This document shows positions 37,248 to 46,025 of a stretch of DNA of 64,000 nt, piece after piece. Origin of the DNA: Sporolactobacillus putidus (GTDB lineage: Bacteria; Bacillota; Bacilli; Bacillales; Sporolactobacillaceae); the NCBI RefSeq assembly GCF_014647035.1, contig NZ_BMOK01000011.1, forward strand, positions 52,757 through 116,756. The letters are read 5' to 3'. Every line of letters begins with the position of its first letter. The stretch's first letter is position 1. The position numbers and the translations under genes were made by a program. The notes below the pieces were generated by a model. That model was not told the origin of the DNA. It ran no database searches and worked only from the letters and a program-made list of their open reading frames with translations.

Positions 37248-38243
37248 TTAAGAATGAATTGATCTTCCAGTTTCACCTTCCACCAGTCGAATTGGAAGAA
37301 TGATTTCTCTATTTTCTTCTTCAAATTGACCTTTAATTTTACGAAGAAGAACCTGAACGGCTTTTTCTGCCATTTCTTTAATCGGCTGCCTGATCGTTGT
37401 TAAATACGGCAGACAAATTCTGACCGTTTCTGTTCCGTCATAGCCGACCACTTTCAGTTCATCCGGAATCATGATTCCTCTTTTTCTTGCCTCGGAAAAA
37501 ATGGTCGCGGCGATCAAGTCATCGCTTGCAAAGATACCGTCTACTTTCGGATGATTATTGAAAACTTGTCGGACAGTCTCCACACAAGTGCTATAAATCA
37601 GGCTTTCCGGCAACTCATAAGTGACCGGAGTTCTTCCCGCCTTTTTCATCATTTGTTCGTAGCCATCACGACGTTTGTTTGCCGGTGTCTCCAGTTCCCG
37701 CGGACCGTTGATGTGGATAATCTCCCGACAACCGTGATCAAGCAGCCATTTGGTGGCCAATTTACCGCCATTGAGATTGTCCGAGGCAACGACAGGGATG
37801 TCGTCCGAAAGATAGCGGTCAATCGCCACAATCGGAAGATTTATTTTCTTGTATTCCGGAAGACGGTTATGCGCGCCGACAATGATGCCGTCCACCTGAT
37901 TTCTCTGCAGCATTTCTAAATAGCTTTGTTCCTTATCGGCACGGTCCAGGCTGTTGCACAGAAAAATTTTATAGCCCAGAGACGCACAGATATTTTCAAT
38001 GTGAAAGATGAGTTCTCCGAAAAAAGGGTTGCCCGTTGTAGGGAAAATCAGTCCGATAAAGTACGTATGTTGATGATAGAGCGACCGCGCCAGCTCGTTT
38101 GGATAATAATTTAACTCCCTCATAGCCTGATTCACTTTGTCTCTCGTTTGCTTACTGATGTATCCACGGTTGTTCAAGACACGTGAAACAGTTGTTGGAG
38201 AAACTTCTGCTAAACGGGCTATGTCTTTTATATTTGGCTTCAT
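37248..38243 (-). CDS. LacI-family repressor of sucrose genes
   Basis: A 331-residue regulator with an N-terminal helix-turn-helix (NIKDIARLAEVSPTTVSRVLNNRGYIS, residues 4-30), a hinge containing the LARSL motif and a periplasmic-binding-protein-like sugar domain. It lies between the fructokinase and the permease genes, all on one strand. The control region of the permease has dyads with the central CG or TTGACAT half-sites expected of a LacI-type target. Sucrose or a hexose phosphate would be the inducer; unproven. Confidence 0.85.
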   Translation of the reverse strand: MKPNIKDIARLAEVSPTTVSRVLNNRGYISKQTRDKVNQAMRELNYYPNELARSLYHQHTYFIGLIFPTTGNPFFGELIFHIENICASLGYKIFLCNSLDRADKEQSYLEMLQRNQVDGIIVGAHNRLPEYKKINLPIVAIDRYLSDDIPVVASDNLNGGKLATKWLLDHGCREIIHINGPRELETPANKRRDGYEQMMKKAGRTPVTYELPESLIYSTCVETVRQVFNNHPKVDGIFASDDLIAATIFSEARKRGIMIPDELKVVGYDGTETVRICLPYLTTIRQPIKEMAEKAVQVLLRKIKGQFEEENREIILPIRLVEGETGRSIHS

Positions 38244-38365
38244 TTTCTACAAAACTCCTGTTTTTAATTTTATTTTACGCTTTATGAATTATATCAATTG
38301 ATAATTTAATTATAAATTATGTATTTCAATACATCTTCTCAAAAGATGTTTTTCCCTTAAACTAG

Positions 38366-38415
38366 TAAAAAACCTGGCTTCATCAAAAGAATAATGATGT
38401 TAAGCCAAGTTTTTT
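38366..38415 (-). terminator. Terminator of the fructokinase gene
   Basis: Imperfect stem AACTTGGCTTAACATCA / TGATGAAGCCAGGTT followed by TTTTT on the minus strand, between scrK and the lacI-type gene. Confidence 0.65.
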
Positions 38416-38445
38416 CACCAAGATACTGCTGGGATGAGTTTTAAA

Positions 38446-39339
38446 TCACGGCCGTGAGACGTGTTCTCTTTCGAGCGCCTGCCTTGCCAGAATAAGCGCG
38501 CCTGTAATGCCTGCGTTGTCACCCAGAGCCGGGGGTACGACATAGTCGTCCATGCGTTCCTTCAGTTCAGGAAAATCAAGATAACCTGCGAGGAGTTCCT
38601 TAAGCCTGGCACGGATCATCGGGAACAGTTGCTCTTGTTTCATGACTCCGCCTCCCATAATGATCCGCTTCGGCGAAACAATCAGGATATACTGCATCAG
38701 CGCCTGAGCAAGATATTCAGCCTCAATTTTCCAGACTTTCTGATCGTTTTTCAATTCAGACGCGGGTTTGCCCCAGCGCGCTTCAAGCGCCGGGCCGGAG
38801 GCAAGCCCTTCCAGGCAATCTTGGTGATAAGGACAAATGCCTTCAAATTTATCTTCCGGGTGCCTGCGCAGCAGCACGTGGCCCATTTCCGGGTGGGACA
38901 GACCCTGAAGCAATTGATGCTTGGAGACCAGCCCTGCACCGATGCCTGTGCCCACTGTGATATAGAGACAGCCGTCCAATCCTGTTGCCGCCCCCCGATA
39001 CAATTCACCGAGTGCCGCTCCGTTTACGTCGGTGCTGAACCCGACAGGAACGTGCAGGGCCTCCTCCATGGTTTGAACGAGGGGATAATTGGCCCATGCC
39101 AGTTTCGGTGTCGACGTAATGCGGCCATAGGTCTTGCTCTCTTTATTTAGGTCAACCGGCCCGAAAGACCCGATTCCCAGAGATTCGACTTTAAAATTCC
39201 TAAAAAATTGAATGACTTTCGGTATCGTAACATCCGGCTCCTCAGTCGCGACTCTTTCCCTTGCATATATCTTTCCATTTTCATCGCCGATCGCACAAAC
39301 AAACTTTGTACCGCCGGCCTCAATTCCTCCAAAATACAT
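38446..39339 (-). CDS. scrK: Fructokinase (ROK family)
   Basis: A 297-residue ROK kinase phosphorylating fructose. It shows the phosphate-binding GGIEAGGTKFVCAIG at the N-terminus, the catalytic aspartate in STDVNGAALGE, and the zinc site ending CPYHQDCLEG that marks the ScrK/GmuE fructokinase branch. ATG at 39339 gives the family N-terminus; ATG at 39345 is also possible. It acts after the GH32 enzyme has released fructose. A 13-of-14 cre-like box lies 36 bases upstream. Confidence 0.88.
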   Translation of the reverse strand: MYFGGIEAGGTKFVCAIGDENGKIYARERVATEEPDVTIPKVIQFFRNFKVESLGIGSFGPVDLNKESKTYGRITSTPKLAWANYPLVQTMEEALHVPVGFSTDVNGAALGELYRGAATGLDGCLYITVGTGIGAGLVSKHQLLQGLSHPEMGHVLLRRHPEDKFEGICPYHQDCLEGLASGPALEARWGKPASELKNDQKVWKIEAEYLAQALMQYILIVSPKRIIMGGGVMKQEQLFPMIRARLKELLAGYLDFPELKERMDDYVVPPALGDNAGITGALILARQALEREHVSRP

Positions 39340-39374
39340 GATCATCGCATCCAATCAATATAATCTTTCTTTTT

Positions 39375-39388
39375 TGTAAACGCTGTCT
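39375..39388. promoter_or_regulatory. cre-like box upstream of scrK
   Basis: TGTAAACGCTGTCT matches the CcpA consensus TGWNANCGNTNWCA except for the last base. It lies 36-49 bases before the scrK start. Confidence 0.5.
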
Positions 39389-39512
39389 TATTTATTATTA
39401 TAACAAAACTTTGGAAATGGGGGTAACAACAATTTTGATAATTTATGTTATTTAGCGTCAAAAAATCAGGAACTGGAATGTTTATTGTCATACTTTTCTT
39501 AATTATTTTAAG

Positions 39513-39651
39513 CAATAAGTGTGAATGGCCGAATAATATTCTGTCTATTCACACTTATTGATTTTTCGGGATTTACTGTTGATTCTATGCGGCTTACTGA
39601 CGATTCAGAGGGATTTACTATCGATTGTCTGATATTTACTGGAGAATTCAC
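39513..39651 (+). repeat. 21-bp repeat array, family 2, 5 units, with an inverted leader copy
   Basis: From 39550 the array reads CACACTTATTGATTTTT and then units with TTTACTGTTGATT, TTACTGACGATT and TTTACTATCGATT at 21-bp steps, ending at the stop codon of the MFS gene. An inverted copy of the opening motif, CAATAAGTGTGAAT (39513-39526), pairs perfectly with ATTCACACTTATTG (39548-39561) and could form a hairpin with a 21-base loop. 39389-39512 shows nothing else. Confidence 0.75.
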
Positions 39652-40938
39652 CTATTTTCCGATCACAATCTGGCCTTGATGTCTTTGGTTAAACAAAGAA
39701 AAGACAATTCCATAAATGCCCATTCCTAAAAAAGCGAGCAAGGCGAGAATGAGAAAAGTCAATGAATAGCCAAGCCAGACAGTCATCGGAATCGCCATCG
39801 GGGCAATGGTACGCCCCAGCGAGAAACGCAGGGCTGAAGCCGCAAAATACTGGCCGCGCAGTTCTTCAGGCGCGAGCTTGGCAACAAAGCTGTCCTGTAC
39901 GCCGACCGTCATCAGTTCAGCCCACGAAAAGACGACAATGGCCAGCAGCAGCAGCCAGACGTTTAGCGTCGAGCCGACCATGATAATCGCCGCTCCGTAG
40001 CAGAAAGCGGAACCCATGAACACGCTGCTTTCCTTGAACTTCGTCATCCATTTGGTGACGATGACGGTAAGAAGCGCGACGCAAAGCCCATTTGTCGACA
40101 CCATCAGGCTGAAAAGGCCTTTCCCGTCGACACTGAGCGCCCAGTCGCCGAGCGCGATCAGTGTCTGCTTCGGCACATTGCCGGTTGTGTAAACAGCGAT
40201 AACCAGATCAAGCTGCATAAAGGTTTGGGCAACAAGAATGCCGGCTAATATATAAAGCATAAACACGCGATCCCTGAAAATCACCCGATAATCACCAAGC
40301 TGATTTTTAAGATAGTCTGTCCAGCGGCCGGGAGTTTCCGGCTGATCTATAGTTTCTATGGCAGCAGGTGCCGTTTCGTGGATCCACCGTTTAAGCACAA
40401 AAACGAGAACAGCACTGACAACAGCACAAACTGAAAGAAACGCGAATCGGTCGTTAAAAAAGAAAATGCCGCCAAGTATCGGGCCGATGACAACCGCCAC
40501 ATTGATCGATGTGTAAAAGATCGCAAACACATTGGCGCGGTGTTCTTCGGGTACAACGTCCGCAATCATCGCGTGGCTTGCCGGCCAGTAGAGCTGGCCG
40601 AAGAGACCGAGCAGAGAAAAGCTGATAAACGTCATCAGCGGCGAGACGATCCAAGGTGAGTTCGCGGCTGCAAAAAAAGCGAAACAGACTGCCTGACCGA
40701 CTGCTGAGAAAACCATCATTCTTTTTCGTCCGAAATGATCGGCGCAGTAACCGCCGAACAGACCGATGACCGTACCGAAAACCTGTGAAAGAACGAGCAG
40801 CAGACCCGCCGTTCCCTGCCCGAAAGTTGCTGAAAAATAGATTGCCATAAAAGGAAAATACATCCAGAATAAGATGTTGAAAATGCCTTCCCCAATCAAG
40901 CGGACTTTCAAATTAATGTCCCAGTCTTTCCATTTCAT
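39652..40938 (-). CDS. MFS transporter, probable drug or metabolite exporter (DHA type)
   Basis: A 428-residue major facilitator with 12 hydrophobic segments. The A-motif GGYCADHFGRKRMM between helices 2 and 3 and the C-motif-like VVIGPILGGIFF in helix 5 point to the drug:H+ antiporter branch. ATG at 40938 is preceded by AAAAGGGCGGGGGG. The frame further upstream is part of its leader RNA. The long leader with a terminator suggests that expression is conditional. The exported compound is unknown. Confidence 0.8.
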   Translation of the reverse strand: MKWKDWDINLKVRLIGEGIFNILFWMYFPFMAIYFSATFGQGTAGLLLVLSQVFGTVIGLFGGYCADHFGRKRMMVFSAVGQAVCFAFFAAANSPWIVSPLMTFISFSLLGLFGQLYWPASHAMIADVVPEEHRANVFAIFYTSINVAVVIGPILGGIFFFNDRFAFLSVCAVVSAVLVFVLKRWIHETAPAAIETIDQPETPGRWTDYLKNQLGDYRVIFRDRVFMLYILAGILVAQTFMQLDLVIAVYTTGNVPKQTLIALGDWALSVDGKGLFSLMVSTNGLCVALLTVIVTKWMTKFKESSVFMGSAFCYGAAIIMVGSTLNVWLLLLAIVVFSWAELMTVGVQDSFVAKLAPEELRGQYFAASALRFSLGRTIAPMAIPMTVWLGYSLTFLILALLAFLGMGIYGIVFSLFNQRHQGQIVIGK

Positions 40939-40992
40939 AAAAATTCCCCCCGCCCTTTTTACATGAATCACCATTGGGGACATTTCCGGACG

Positions 40993-41215
40993 CACAAAAA
41001 AAGTCTGCAATGAGCACAGCCACACATGCTCATTACAGACTTTATTAAGGGTCCGTAATCGTATGGTCATAGCTGCCCCATGATGATTGGCTGACGAAAA
41101 CAAAATAAGTGCCGCAATCACGCGCTTATTCCGTTATCCGTAAAAAACTCCATCATGAGCAGACATAACCATTAGTAAAACCTCGTTTTCCTCGGGTAAA
41201 TTGTAATCGTTTTTC
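40993..41215 (-). promoter_or_regulatory. Structured 5' leader of the MFS gene (attenuator or riboswitch candidate)
   Basis: Between the expected start (about 41215) and the MFS gene lies a leader of about 275 bases. Its first half folds into a long hairpin: GGTTATGTCTGCTCATGATG pairs with CATCATGGGGCAGCTATGACC, with few mismatches. An inner hairpin (AATAAG / CTTATT) sits in the loop. The second half is a strong terminator. TGCTCAT in the 5' arm could instead pair with ATGAGCA of the terminator stem, giving an antiterminator. I do not recognise a known riboswitch class or a T-box motif in it. Confidence 0.55.
40999..41043 (-). terminator. Leader terminator before the MFS gene
   Basis: Arms AAAGTCTGTAATGAGCA / TGCTCATTGCAGACTTT (one mismatch) followed by TTTT on the minus strand, 60 bases before the start codon. 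Confidence 0.8.
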
Positions 41216-41223
41216 TAGAGCAC

Positions 41224-41252
41224 ATTATATCCTGTTTTTCAGCATTTGGCAA
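41224..41252 (-). promoter_or_regulatory. Sigma-A promoter of the MFS gene leader
   Basis: On the minus strand TTGCCA (41247-41252), 17 bases, TATAAT (41224-41229). This places the start about 275 bases before the MFS ATG and shows that the terminator belongs to the leader, not to the gene upstream. Confidence 0.75.
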
Positions 41253-41323
41253 TGAACTGTTCGCGGGAATGGCTTCTCCATGCTGCGGGCGGACGATCTT
41301 TTTCCTTGCGCTCTCACGCGTTT

Positions 41324-42385
41324 TTACCGGAGGACTTCCTGCAGAATCGGATCCTCATGCAGAATTTTGTGCGCCAGTTCTCGGTACTCCGGAACGTGCA
41401 AATACGTGTAGCGCATCGGTTTCATATCAGGCGCCTTATCGATTGCCATATCGAAATCGGACAGGGTCATCCCGACCGTCTTTGCGTAGTCGAAAAATCC
41501 GGTATTTTTCAGTACTTTCGTGATCCGTTCATAACGGTGATTTTGGACTTTGCTCATGAGATAGGAAGCGACACCGACCTGAACGCCGTGAAGCTGCGGG
41601 CGTCCGGAATAAGTGTCGAGCGCATGCGATATCAGGTGCTCGCTTCCACTCGTCGGTGCGCTGTTTCCGGCGATCTCCATCGAAATGCCGGCCATCGTCA
41701 GTGAATCGACCAGTTCCTTCAGAAACAGATCGTCCCTGATCGTGCCGAAATCCGTCCGGACAAAACTGTTGACCGCCTTCTTCGACAGCATCAGCGCGCA
41801 ATCGTCCACTCTCGTCTTTCCGTTCTTCTCCTCAAAGATCCAGTCTTCGGCCGCCGTAATTTTTGAAACCAAGTCGCCGACACCTGAATAGATAAAACAC
41901 TCCGGCGCATTTTTGATCACGTCAATATCGATTATAATGCCATAGGGCATCTTCGCATGCACGGAAATGCGTCTTCCATGAATGGTCAGCGATGTATTCG
42001 AACTCGAAAAACCGTCGTTCGACGTCGAAGTCGGAACACTGATAAACGGCCACTTGCGCAGCAGCGCAGTATATTTTGCAGCGTCAAGCGCCTTTCCACC
42101 GCCGATGCCGATCACCGCTTCCGTCTGGAACGGGAGTTGAAAAGCTTGATCGACGACGCCGTCAATATCGATATCCGTTATCTCCGCCGTCTTTAACACG
42201 TCGATATTGCTTTCCTGAAGGGACGCAAACACTTTATCTCCGAGGAGATCGGTCAGGCCCTGTCCAAAGAAAATCACCACTTTTTTAAACTGGTGCCGCT
42301 TCAGCAACCTGCCGATATTGGCCATGTTCCCTTTTTTCACATCCAACAGTGTCGGCACCACAATCTGATGATTAGCGGCTTCCAT
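41324..42385 (-). CDS. sn-Glycerol-1-phosphate dehydrogenase (AraM/EgsA family)
   Basis: A 353-residue NAD(P)-dependent dehydrogenase of the iron-containing alcohol dehydrogenase fold. It shows the nucleotide motif GIGGGKALDAAKYTA, SVPTSTSNDGFSSSNTSL and the metal histidines in SEHLISHALD and QLHGVQVG. It makes glycerol 1-phosphate from dihydroxyacetone phosphate, the archaeal stereoisomer; in Bacillus AraM feeds the PcrB-dependent heptaprenylglyceryl lipid. Its ATG has AAGGAGG within the end of the HAD gene, which it overlaps by 14 bases, so the two are translationally coupled. Confidence 0.87.
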   Translation of the reverse strand: MEAANHQIVVPTLLDVKKGNMANIGRLLKRHQFKKVVIFFGQGLTDLLGDKVFASLQESNIDVLKTAEITDIDIDGVVDQAFQLPFQTEAVIGIGGGKALDAAKYTALLRKWPFISVPTSTSNDGFSSSNTSLTIHGRRISVHAKMPYGIIIDIDVIKNAPECFIYSGVGDLVSKITAAEDWIFEEKNGKTRVDDCALMLSKKAVNSFVRTDFGTIRDDLFLKELVDSLTMAGISMEIAGNSAPTSGSEHLISHALDTYSGRPQLHGVQVGVASYLMSKVQNHRYERITKVLKNTGFFDYAKTVGMTLSDFDMAIDKAPDMKPMRYTYLHVPEYRELAHKILHEDPILQEVLR

Positions 42386-43043
42386 TTTCCAGAACCTCCT
42401 TATGATTCAGCAAATAATTTTCAACATCTCCAAAGCTTCGGATCGGCACATACGGATGACGCTCGGCATCAAGCAGTCCCTGCAGCTTCCCTTTGGCAAA
42501 AACGGTATCGGCCAGCATCGCCGCCTTCAGGTCCGGCTTGCTGTCACCCGCAAAATATACGGTATCGTAGTCCTTCATCAAATCACGGGCCAGTTTCGCT
42601 TTATCAATACCGTACATCTCCGAGTAGTAGCGGCCGGACGGATCGGCATTGAGCTGAATCCCCCGATTCGCGTAGACCCCCGGATTCGAATAAATCCTGA
42701 CACCGTCAATGCCATAATGGCTGAAAATCCGCTTTATATAATAATCCGTTCCCGCGCTGATCACAACAAAGTCGCCGCCCGCCCGTTGAACGCGTTCAAT
42801 GACTTTCTTTGCGTCCGGGTCGAAAGGAATTTTCAGGATGTCTTCGTCGATCCCTGCCTCGTCGCGATCAATCGCCTTGAACAAACGGGTCAGATAGTCA
42901 AGATCCGTCGTCACTTTATTGTCCCAGTCCGCATAAAGTTTCTCGCTGTCCTTCTGGAAATATTGATCGATGATCACATGAAAAAAATCTTTGTCCGAGA
43001 GGGTACCGTCAAAATCCGAAAGAAAAAGGAAAGACTTTGTCAT
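42372..43043 (-). CDS. HAD-family phosphatase (MtnX-like)
   Basis: A 223-residue haloacid-dehalogenase-type phosphatase. The nucleophile motif is FLSDFDGTLSD near the N-terminus, motif II lies in VVISAGTDYYI, and the motif III/IV aspartates are in FAGDSKPDLKAA. The layout fits the phosphoserine-phosphatase/MtnX branch. The overlap with the glycerol-1-phosphate dehydrogenase gene suggests that it acts on glycerol 1-phosphate or a related compound; this is inference. A dyad covers its promoter region. Confidence 0.75.
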   Translation of the reverse strand: MTKSFLFLSDFDGTLSDKDFFHVIIDQYFQKDSEKLYADWDNKVTTDLDYLTRLFKAIDRDEAGIDEDILKIPFDPDAKKVIERVQRAGGDFVVISAGTDYYIKRIFSHYGIDGVRIYSNPGVYANRGIQLNADPSGRYYSEMYGIDKAKLARDLMKDYDTVYFAGDSKPDLKAAMLADTVFAKGKLQGLLDAERHPYVPIRSFGDVENYLLNHKEVLENGSR

Positions 43044-43067
43044 ACAATAATTCTCCTTTTATCGTTT

Positions 43068-43095
43068 CTGTTATATTACAGATTCAGTATAACAG
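43068..43095. promoter_or_regulatory. Dyad before the HAD gene
   Basis: Perfect arms CTGTTATA / TATAACAG with a 12-base spacer, 24-52 bases before the start codon; the TATACT within it on the minus strand may be the -10 box. Confidence 0.4.
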
Positions 43096-43282
43096 AATCT
43101 TTTGCTACCGATGAATGATGCAAGCGCAACCAATATGTCGAAGTTTTGAAACAATGTTAATCCGCTTTTTGACGGGTCGTGCGGAGCCGTATTTAGTATG
43201 AGTACAAAAAGCTTTTTTTACCCGGTCTACGGAAAACCCGTAAGCTTTCAGGCTGTTTTTCGTCCCGCTGTTCCTGAAACGT

Positions 43283-45118
43283 TTAATCGGTATGCTCTTC
43301 TTTCAAATCGAGCAGAGCTTTAATCTCATCAATCGGCATCGGCTTGCCATAAAGGTAGCCCTGAATCATATCACAGTTTTTTTCCAGAAGAAATTTCTTC
43401 TGACTTTCAGTCTCGACTCCTTCGGCCAGAACCGGAATATTCATTTGGTGCACCATGGTAATGATCGTCGTGACGAATTGATTGCTTTTAAGATCCCGGT
43501 TTATATTATCAATGAAACTTTTGTCTATTTTCACAAGATCAAAGGGAAGTTTTTGAAGATAGCTCAGCGACGAGAACCCTGTTCCAAAATCGTCAAGTGC
43601 AACGGTGATTCCGATTTTCTGTAGCTCATTCACAATGAACCTGACCTGCTCGATCGAGTGCACGAGTGATGTTTCAGTAATTTCAATTTCCAGATTACGG
43701 GGGGAAAATTCTGTTTCCTCCAGCACTTTTCTGAATCTTGGAATAAATGATCGTTCCATCATCTGAACCGCCGAAACATTGACCGCAAGTTTTCCGGAGA
43801 ACTCGCAGCTCTTCTGGAGTTTTTTAAAAGCCGTGCAAGCCGTGCGCAGCACCCATTCGCCGATCGTCACAATCATACCTGACTTTTCGGCAATCGGTAT
43901 GAAAGTTATAGGGGATACATACCCGTGTTGGGGCGATTGCCAGCGAATCAATGTCTCAAACCCTCTCAGCCCGCCGCTTCCGACAAAATACTGCGGCTGA
44001 AAGACAAGGCTGATCTCCTGATTGACGATGGCCGTCTTCAGTCCCTGTTCCAGTTTGGTTTCCCGTATGATATGCTCCAGCATGGATGGTTTAAAAAAGT
44101 TGATCCTGTCTTTCCCTGCTCTTTTCGATTCATACATCGCCGTGTCGGCATACCTTATGATTTCAGCGGACTTGACCGTATCCTGGGGGTACATGGCCAC
44201 CCCGAAACTCGTACTGATACCCATTTGTGCGTCCCCAAGGTGCACCGGATTCCTTAATTCCGCTGCCAGGCGGTTTAAATAAGTTTTAACCTCGTCTCGG
44301 GACAGGCTGCGACGAATCACCAGAGCAAATTCATCTCCTCCGGTATGGAAAATCATGTCTTCTGAACCAGTAAGTCTGCCGAGGCTGAAGCCGAAATACC
44401 GGATCAGCTCATCACCCGCCTGATGTCCGAGCGTATCGTTTATTTTCTTAAAATCATCCAGATCCATAAAAACAAGTGAAAAAGAGACAATCTGATCTTT
44501 TGTCCCGTCAACGAGATCACCCATCTGTTTCCGGAACATCCTCCGGTTCGGCAGATTCGTTAACGGATCAATATAGGCCAGACGATACATGTCTTCTTTA
44601 TCGCGATTGATAATTTTATTAGAGGTTTCCAGTTCTTTATTTTTCTTCCAAAGTGCTTCCTCGGACACCGTCGCCTGATAATAAGCCTGCGACACTTCTT
44701 TTTTTTGCTTCAGCAGCTGCTGAAAGTTCCGGTGACTGCGCGTCGCAAAAAAGGCGACGATCGTCAGAAGCAAGATTATATCTATGTAAAAAATAACGCC
44801 TAAATCGTTTTCCACATTGGGATTATCGTCCAGTCGCTGCAGCGACTGGACGATCGATAAACCATTAAGCGCAAGAGCCGTCAGATATCCGGCATGTATG
44901 TAACGCAGCGTCAGAAAGACTGAAAGAACCATCTGGATCTGTGTTAATATACCCACGATAATAAACTGTTTAAAAAAGATAGGGAGGATTAAGGATATGA
45001 TGATATAAATGAGGGCAGTGGCGATAATCGTGATCGCCGATTTAAGATTATCTGCCGGCAGCATCAGCCGGTCGATAAAACGCGAAAACGAAAAAACTGT
45101 TTTTTGATGGCTTTCCAA
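43283..45118 (-). CDS. Membrane GGDEF-EAL protein (cyclic di-GMP turnover)
   Basis: A 611-residue protein. About four hydrophobic segments occupy residues 25-125, followed by a coiled linker, a GGDEF domain (HTGGDEF at about 258-264) and an EAL domain. In the EAL domain the first motif reads ETLIRW, keeping the metal glutamate, and NVSAVQM, EITET, DDFGTG, KIDKSF and AEGVET are all present. The inhibitory RxxD site before GGDEF has lost its arginine (TGSED). Both activities look possible, with phosphodiesterase well supported. TTG at 45118 has AAGGGAGAG upstream; the ATG of the longer frame has no ribosome site. Confidence 0.88.
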   Translation of the reverse strand: MESHQKTVFSFSRFIDRLMLPADNLKSAITIIATALIYIIISLILPIFFKQFIIVGILTQIQMVLSVFLTLRYIHAGYLTALALNGLSIVQSLQRLDDNPNVENDLGVIFYIDIILLLTIVAFFATRSHRNFQQLLKQKKEVSQAYYQATVSEEALWKKNKELETSNKIINRDKEDMYRLAYIDPLTNLPNRRMFRKQMGDLVDGTKDQIVSFSLVFMDLDDFKKINDTLGHQAGDELIRYFGFSLGRLTGSEDMIFHTGGDEFALVIRRSLSRDEVKTYLNRLAAELRNPVHLGDAQMGISTSFGVAMYPQDTVKSAEIIRYADTAMYESKRAGKDRINFFKPSMLEHIIRETKLEQGLKTAIVNQEISLVFQPQYFVGSGGLRGFETLIRWQSPQHGYVSPITFIPIAEKSGMIVTIGEWVLRTACTAFKKLQKSCEFSGKLAVNVSAVQMMERSFIPRFRKVLEETEFSPRNLEIEITETSLVHSIEQVRFIVNELQKIGITVALDDFGTGFSSLSYLQKLPFDLVKIDKSFIDNINRDLKSNQFVTTIITMVHQMNIPVLAEGVETESQKKFLLEKNCDMIQGYLYGKPMPIDEIKALLDLKEEHTD

Positions 45119-45360
45119 GCTTATCTCTCCCTTCAGGAGAAAACGCCTTGTCTTTGAAACATAATTTATTATACATAATTCCGCAGGCAAGAAATGATTT
45201 TATATGAAAATTTTAACAAGTTATTCTTTATTAACTTAATCATCGTCTGTCCGGGACATCTTGTAAATACCAGTTTGTTAAATAAAGATGACTAATTCTC
45301 GAATTTATAACGCCGCGATTTCGGTCATCATTCGTTTAAATGAAAAAATGACAGACTCGG

Positions 45361-45412
45361 ATGAAAGCAGCCTGAGCGATCCGGAATCCCGTGCCACTCA
45401 GGCTGCTTTTCA
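45361..45412. terminator. Terminator of comK
   Basis: Arms ATGAAAGCAGCCTGAG / CTCAGGCTGCTTTTCAT with one bulged base, 44 bases after the comK stop. The rest of 45119-45455 shows no gene. Confidence 0.65.
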
Positions 45413-45455
45413 TTCATCGGTTCCAATCTATTCACTTAAAGCATCTTTTACGTTC

Positions 45456-46025
45456 CTATTCGTGGATCGGGGCCTCTTCACGGATTGAATAAGTCCCACG
45501 TTCATTCACCGTCAGTTTCTTGTCCGGGCTTATTTCCAACACATCCGCGTACTCGTTGGAAAGCCTGTAGGATGCCACCCGCTCGCATAACTGATATCGG
45601 TATTGCGCCGCTCTCATCAGTTTGCTTTTGAAAACATTCAACTGAACCGGAACTGGAATCATCCGGCCGTTCATCAGATAGACCAGGACATGCTTCTCAT
45701 CGAACTTCTTCCAGTCTCTGATGTGCGTGTGCGAGAGCCAGACACATTCCCTTCTGGTTTCCGACATTAACGGAAAGAAATAAAGGCCCAATTCACTGCT
45801 GACGCAGATCGGCGGCATGCTTTTGTACCCCATGGAAACCGCCCCCTTCTTTCTTCCGCTAAAGGTCGAGCCAAAATAACCACACGAATGATAGAGCACC
45901 TGAAAAGGCGGCTGCGGAACCGAAAGTATTCGCTCCTCTTCGATAACCCATGTCTGCAAACTGCCGTCCGGGCTATCGTACGGCAGTAAAGCCATCGTTT
46001 TCTGACAGATAACATATTGATCCAT
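45456..46025 (-). CDS. comK: Competence transcription factor ComK
   Basis: A 189-residue protein close in length to B. subtilis ComK (192). The family core YHSCGYFGSTFSGRKKGA, the FFPLMSETRRECVWLSHTHI stretch and the conserved proline in MPPICV match ComK, which activates DNA-uptake genes by binding AT-rich K-boxes. ATG at 46025 is nine bases from AAAGGG; the ATG at 46034 is too close to it. Whether the strain is competent cannot be told: ComK is kept in several sporeformers that are not known to be transformable. Confidence 0.85.
   Translation of the reverse strand: MDQYVICQKTMALLPYDSPDGSLQTWVIEEERILSVPQPPFQVLYHSCGYFGSTFSGRKKGAVSMGYKSMPPICVSSELGLYFFPLMSETRRECVWLSHTHIRDWKKFDEKHVLVYLMNGRMIPVPVQLNVFKSKLMRAAQYRYQLCERVASYRLSNEYADVLEISPDKKLTVNERGTYSIREEAPIHE

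Noticed and set aside
41038..41121. N-terminal extension of the MFS protein
   Set aside because: This part is leader RNA with a terminator; the ribosome site and family N-terminus are at 40938.
43200..43282. Possible cyclic di-GMP (GEMM) riboswitch downstream of the GGDEF-EAL gene
   Set aside because: The minus strand has GGGACGAAAAAC and ACCGGGTAA, which recall parts of the motif, but the first GGCAAACC helix is missing and the order does not fit.
45288..45488. Small plus-strand protein
   Set aside because: Consists largely of the comK terminator and the reverse of the comK 3' end; no ribosome site.
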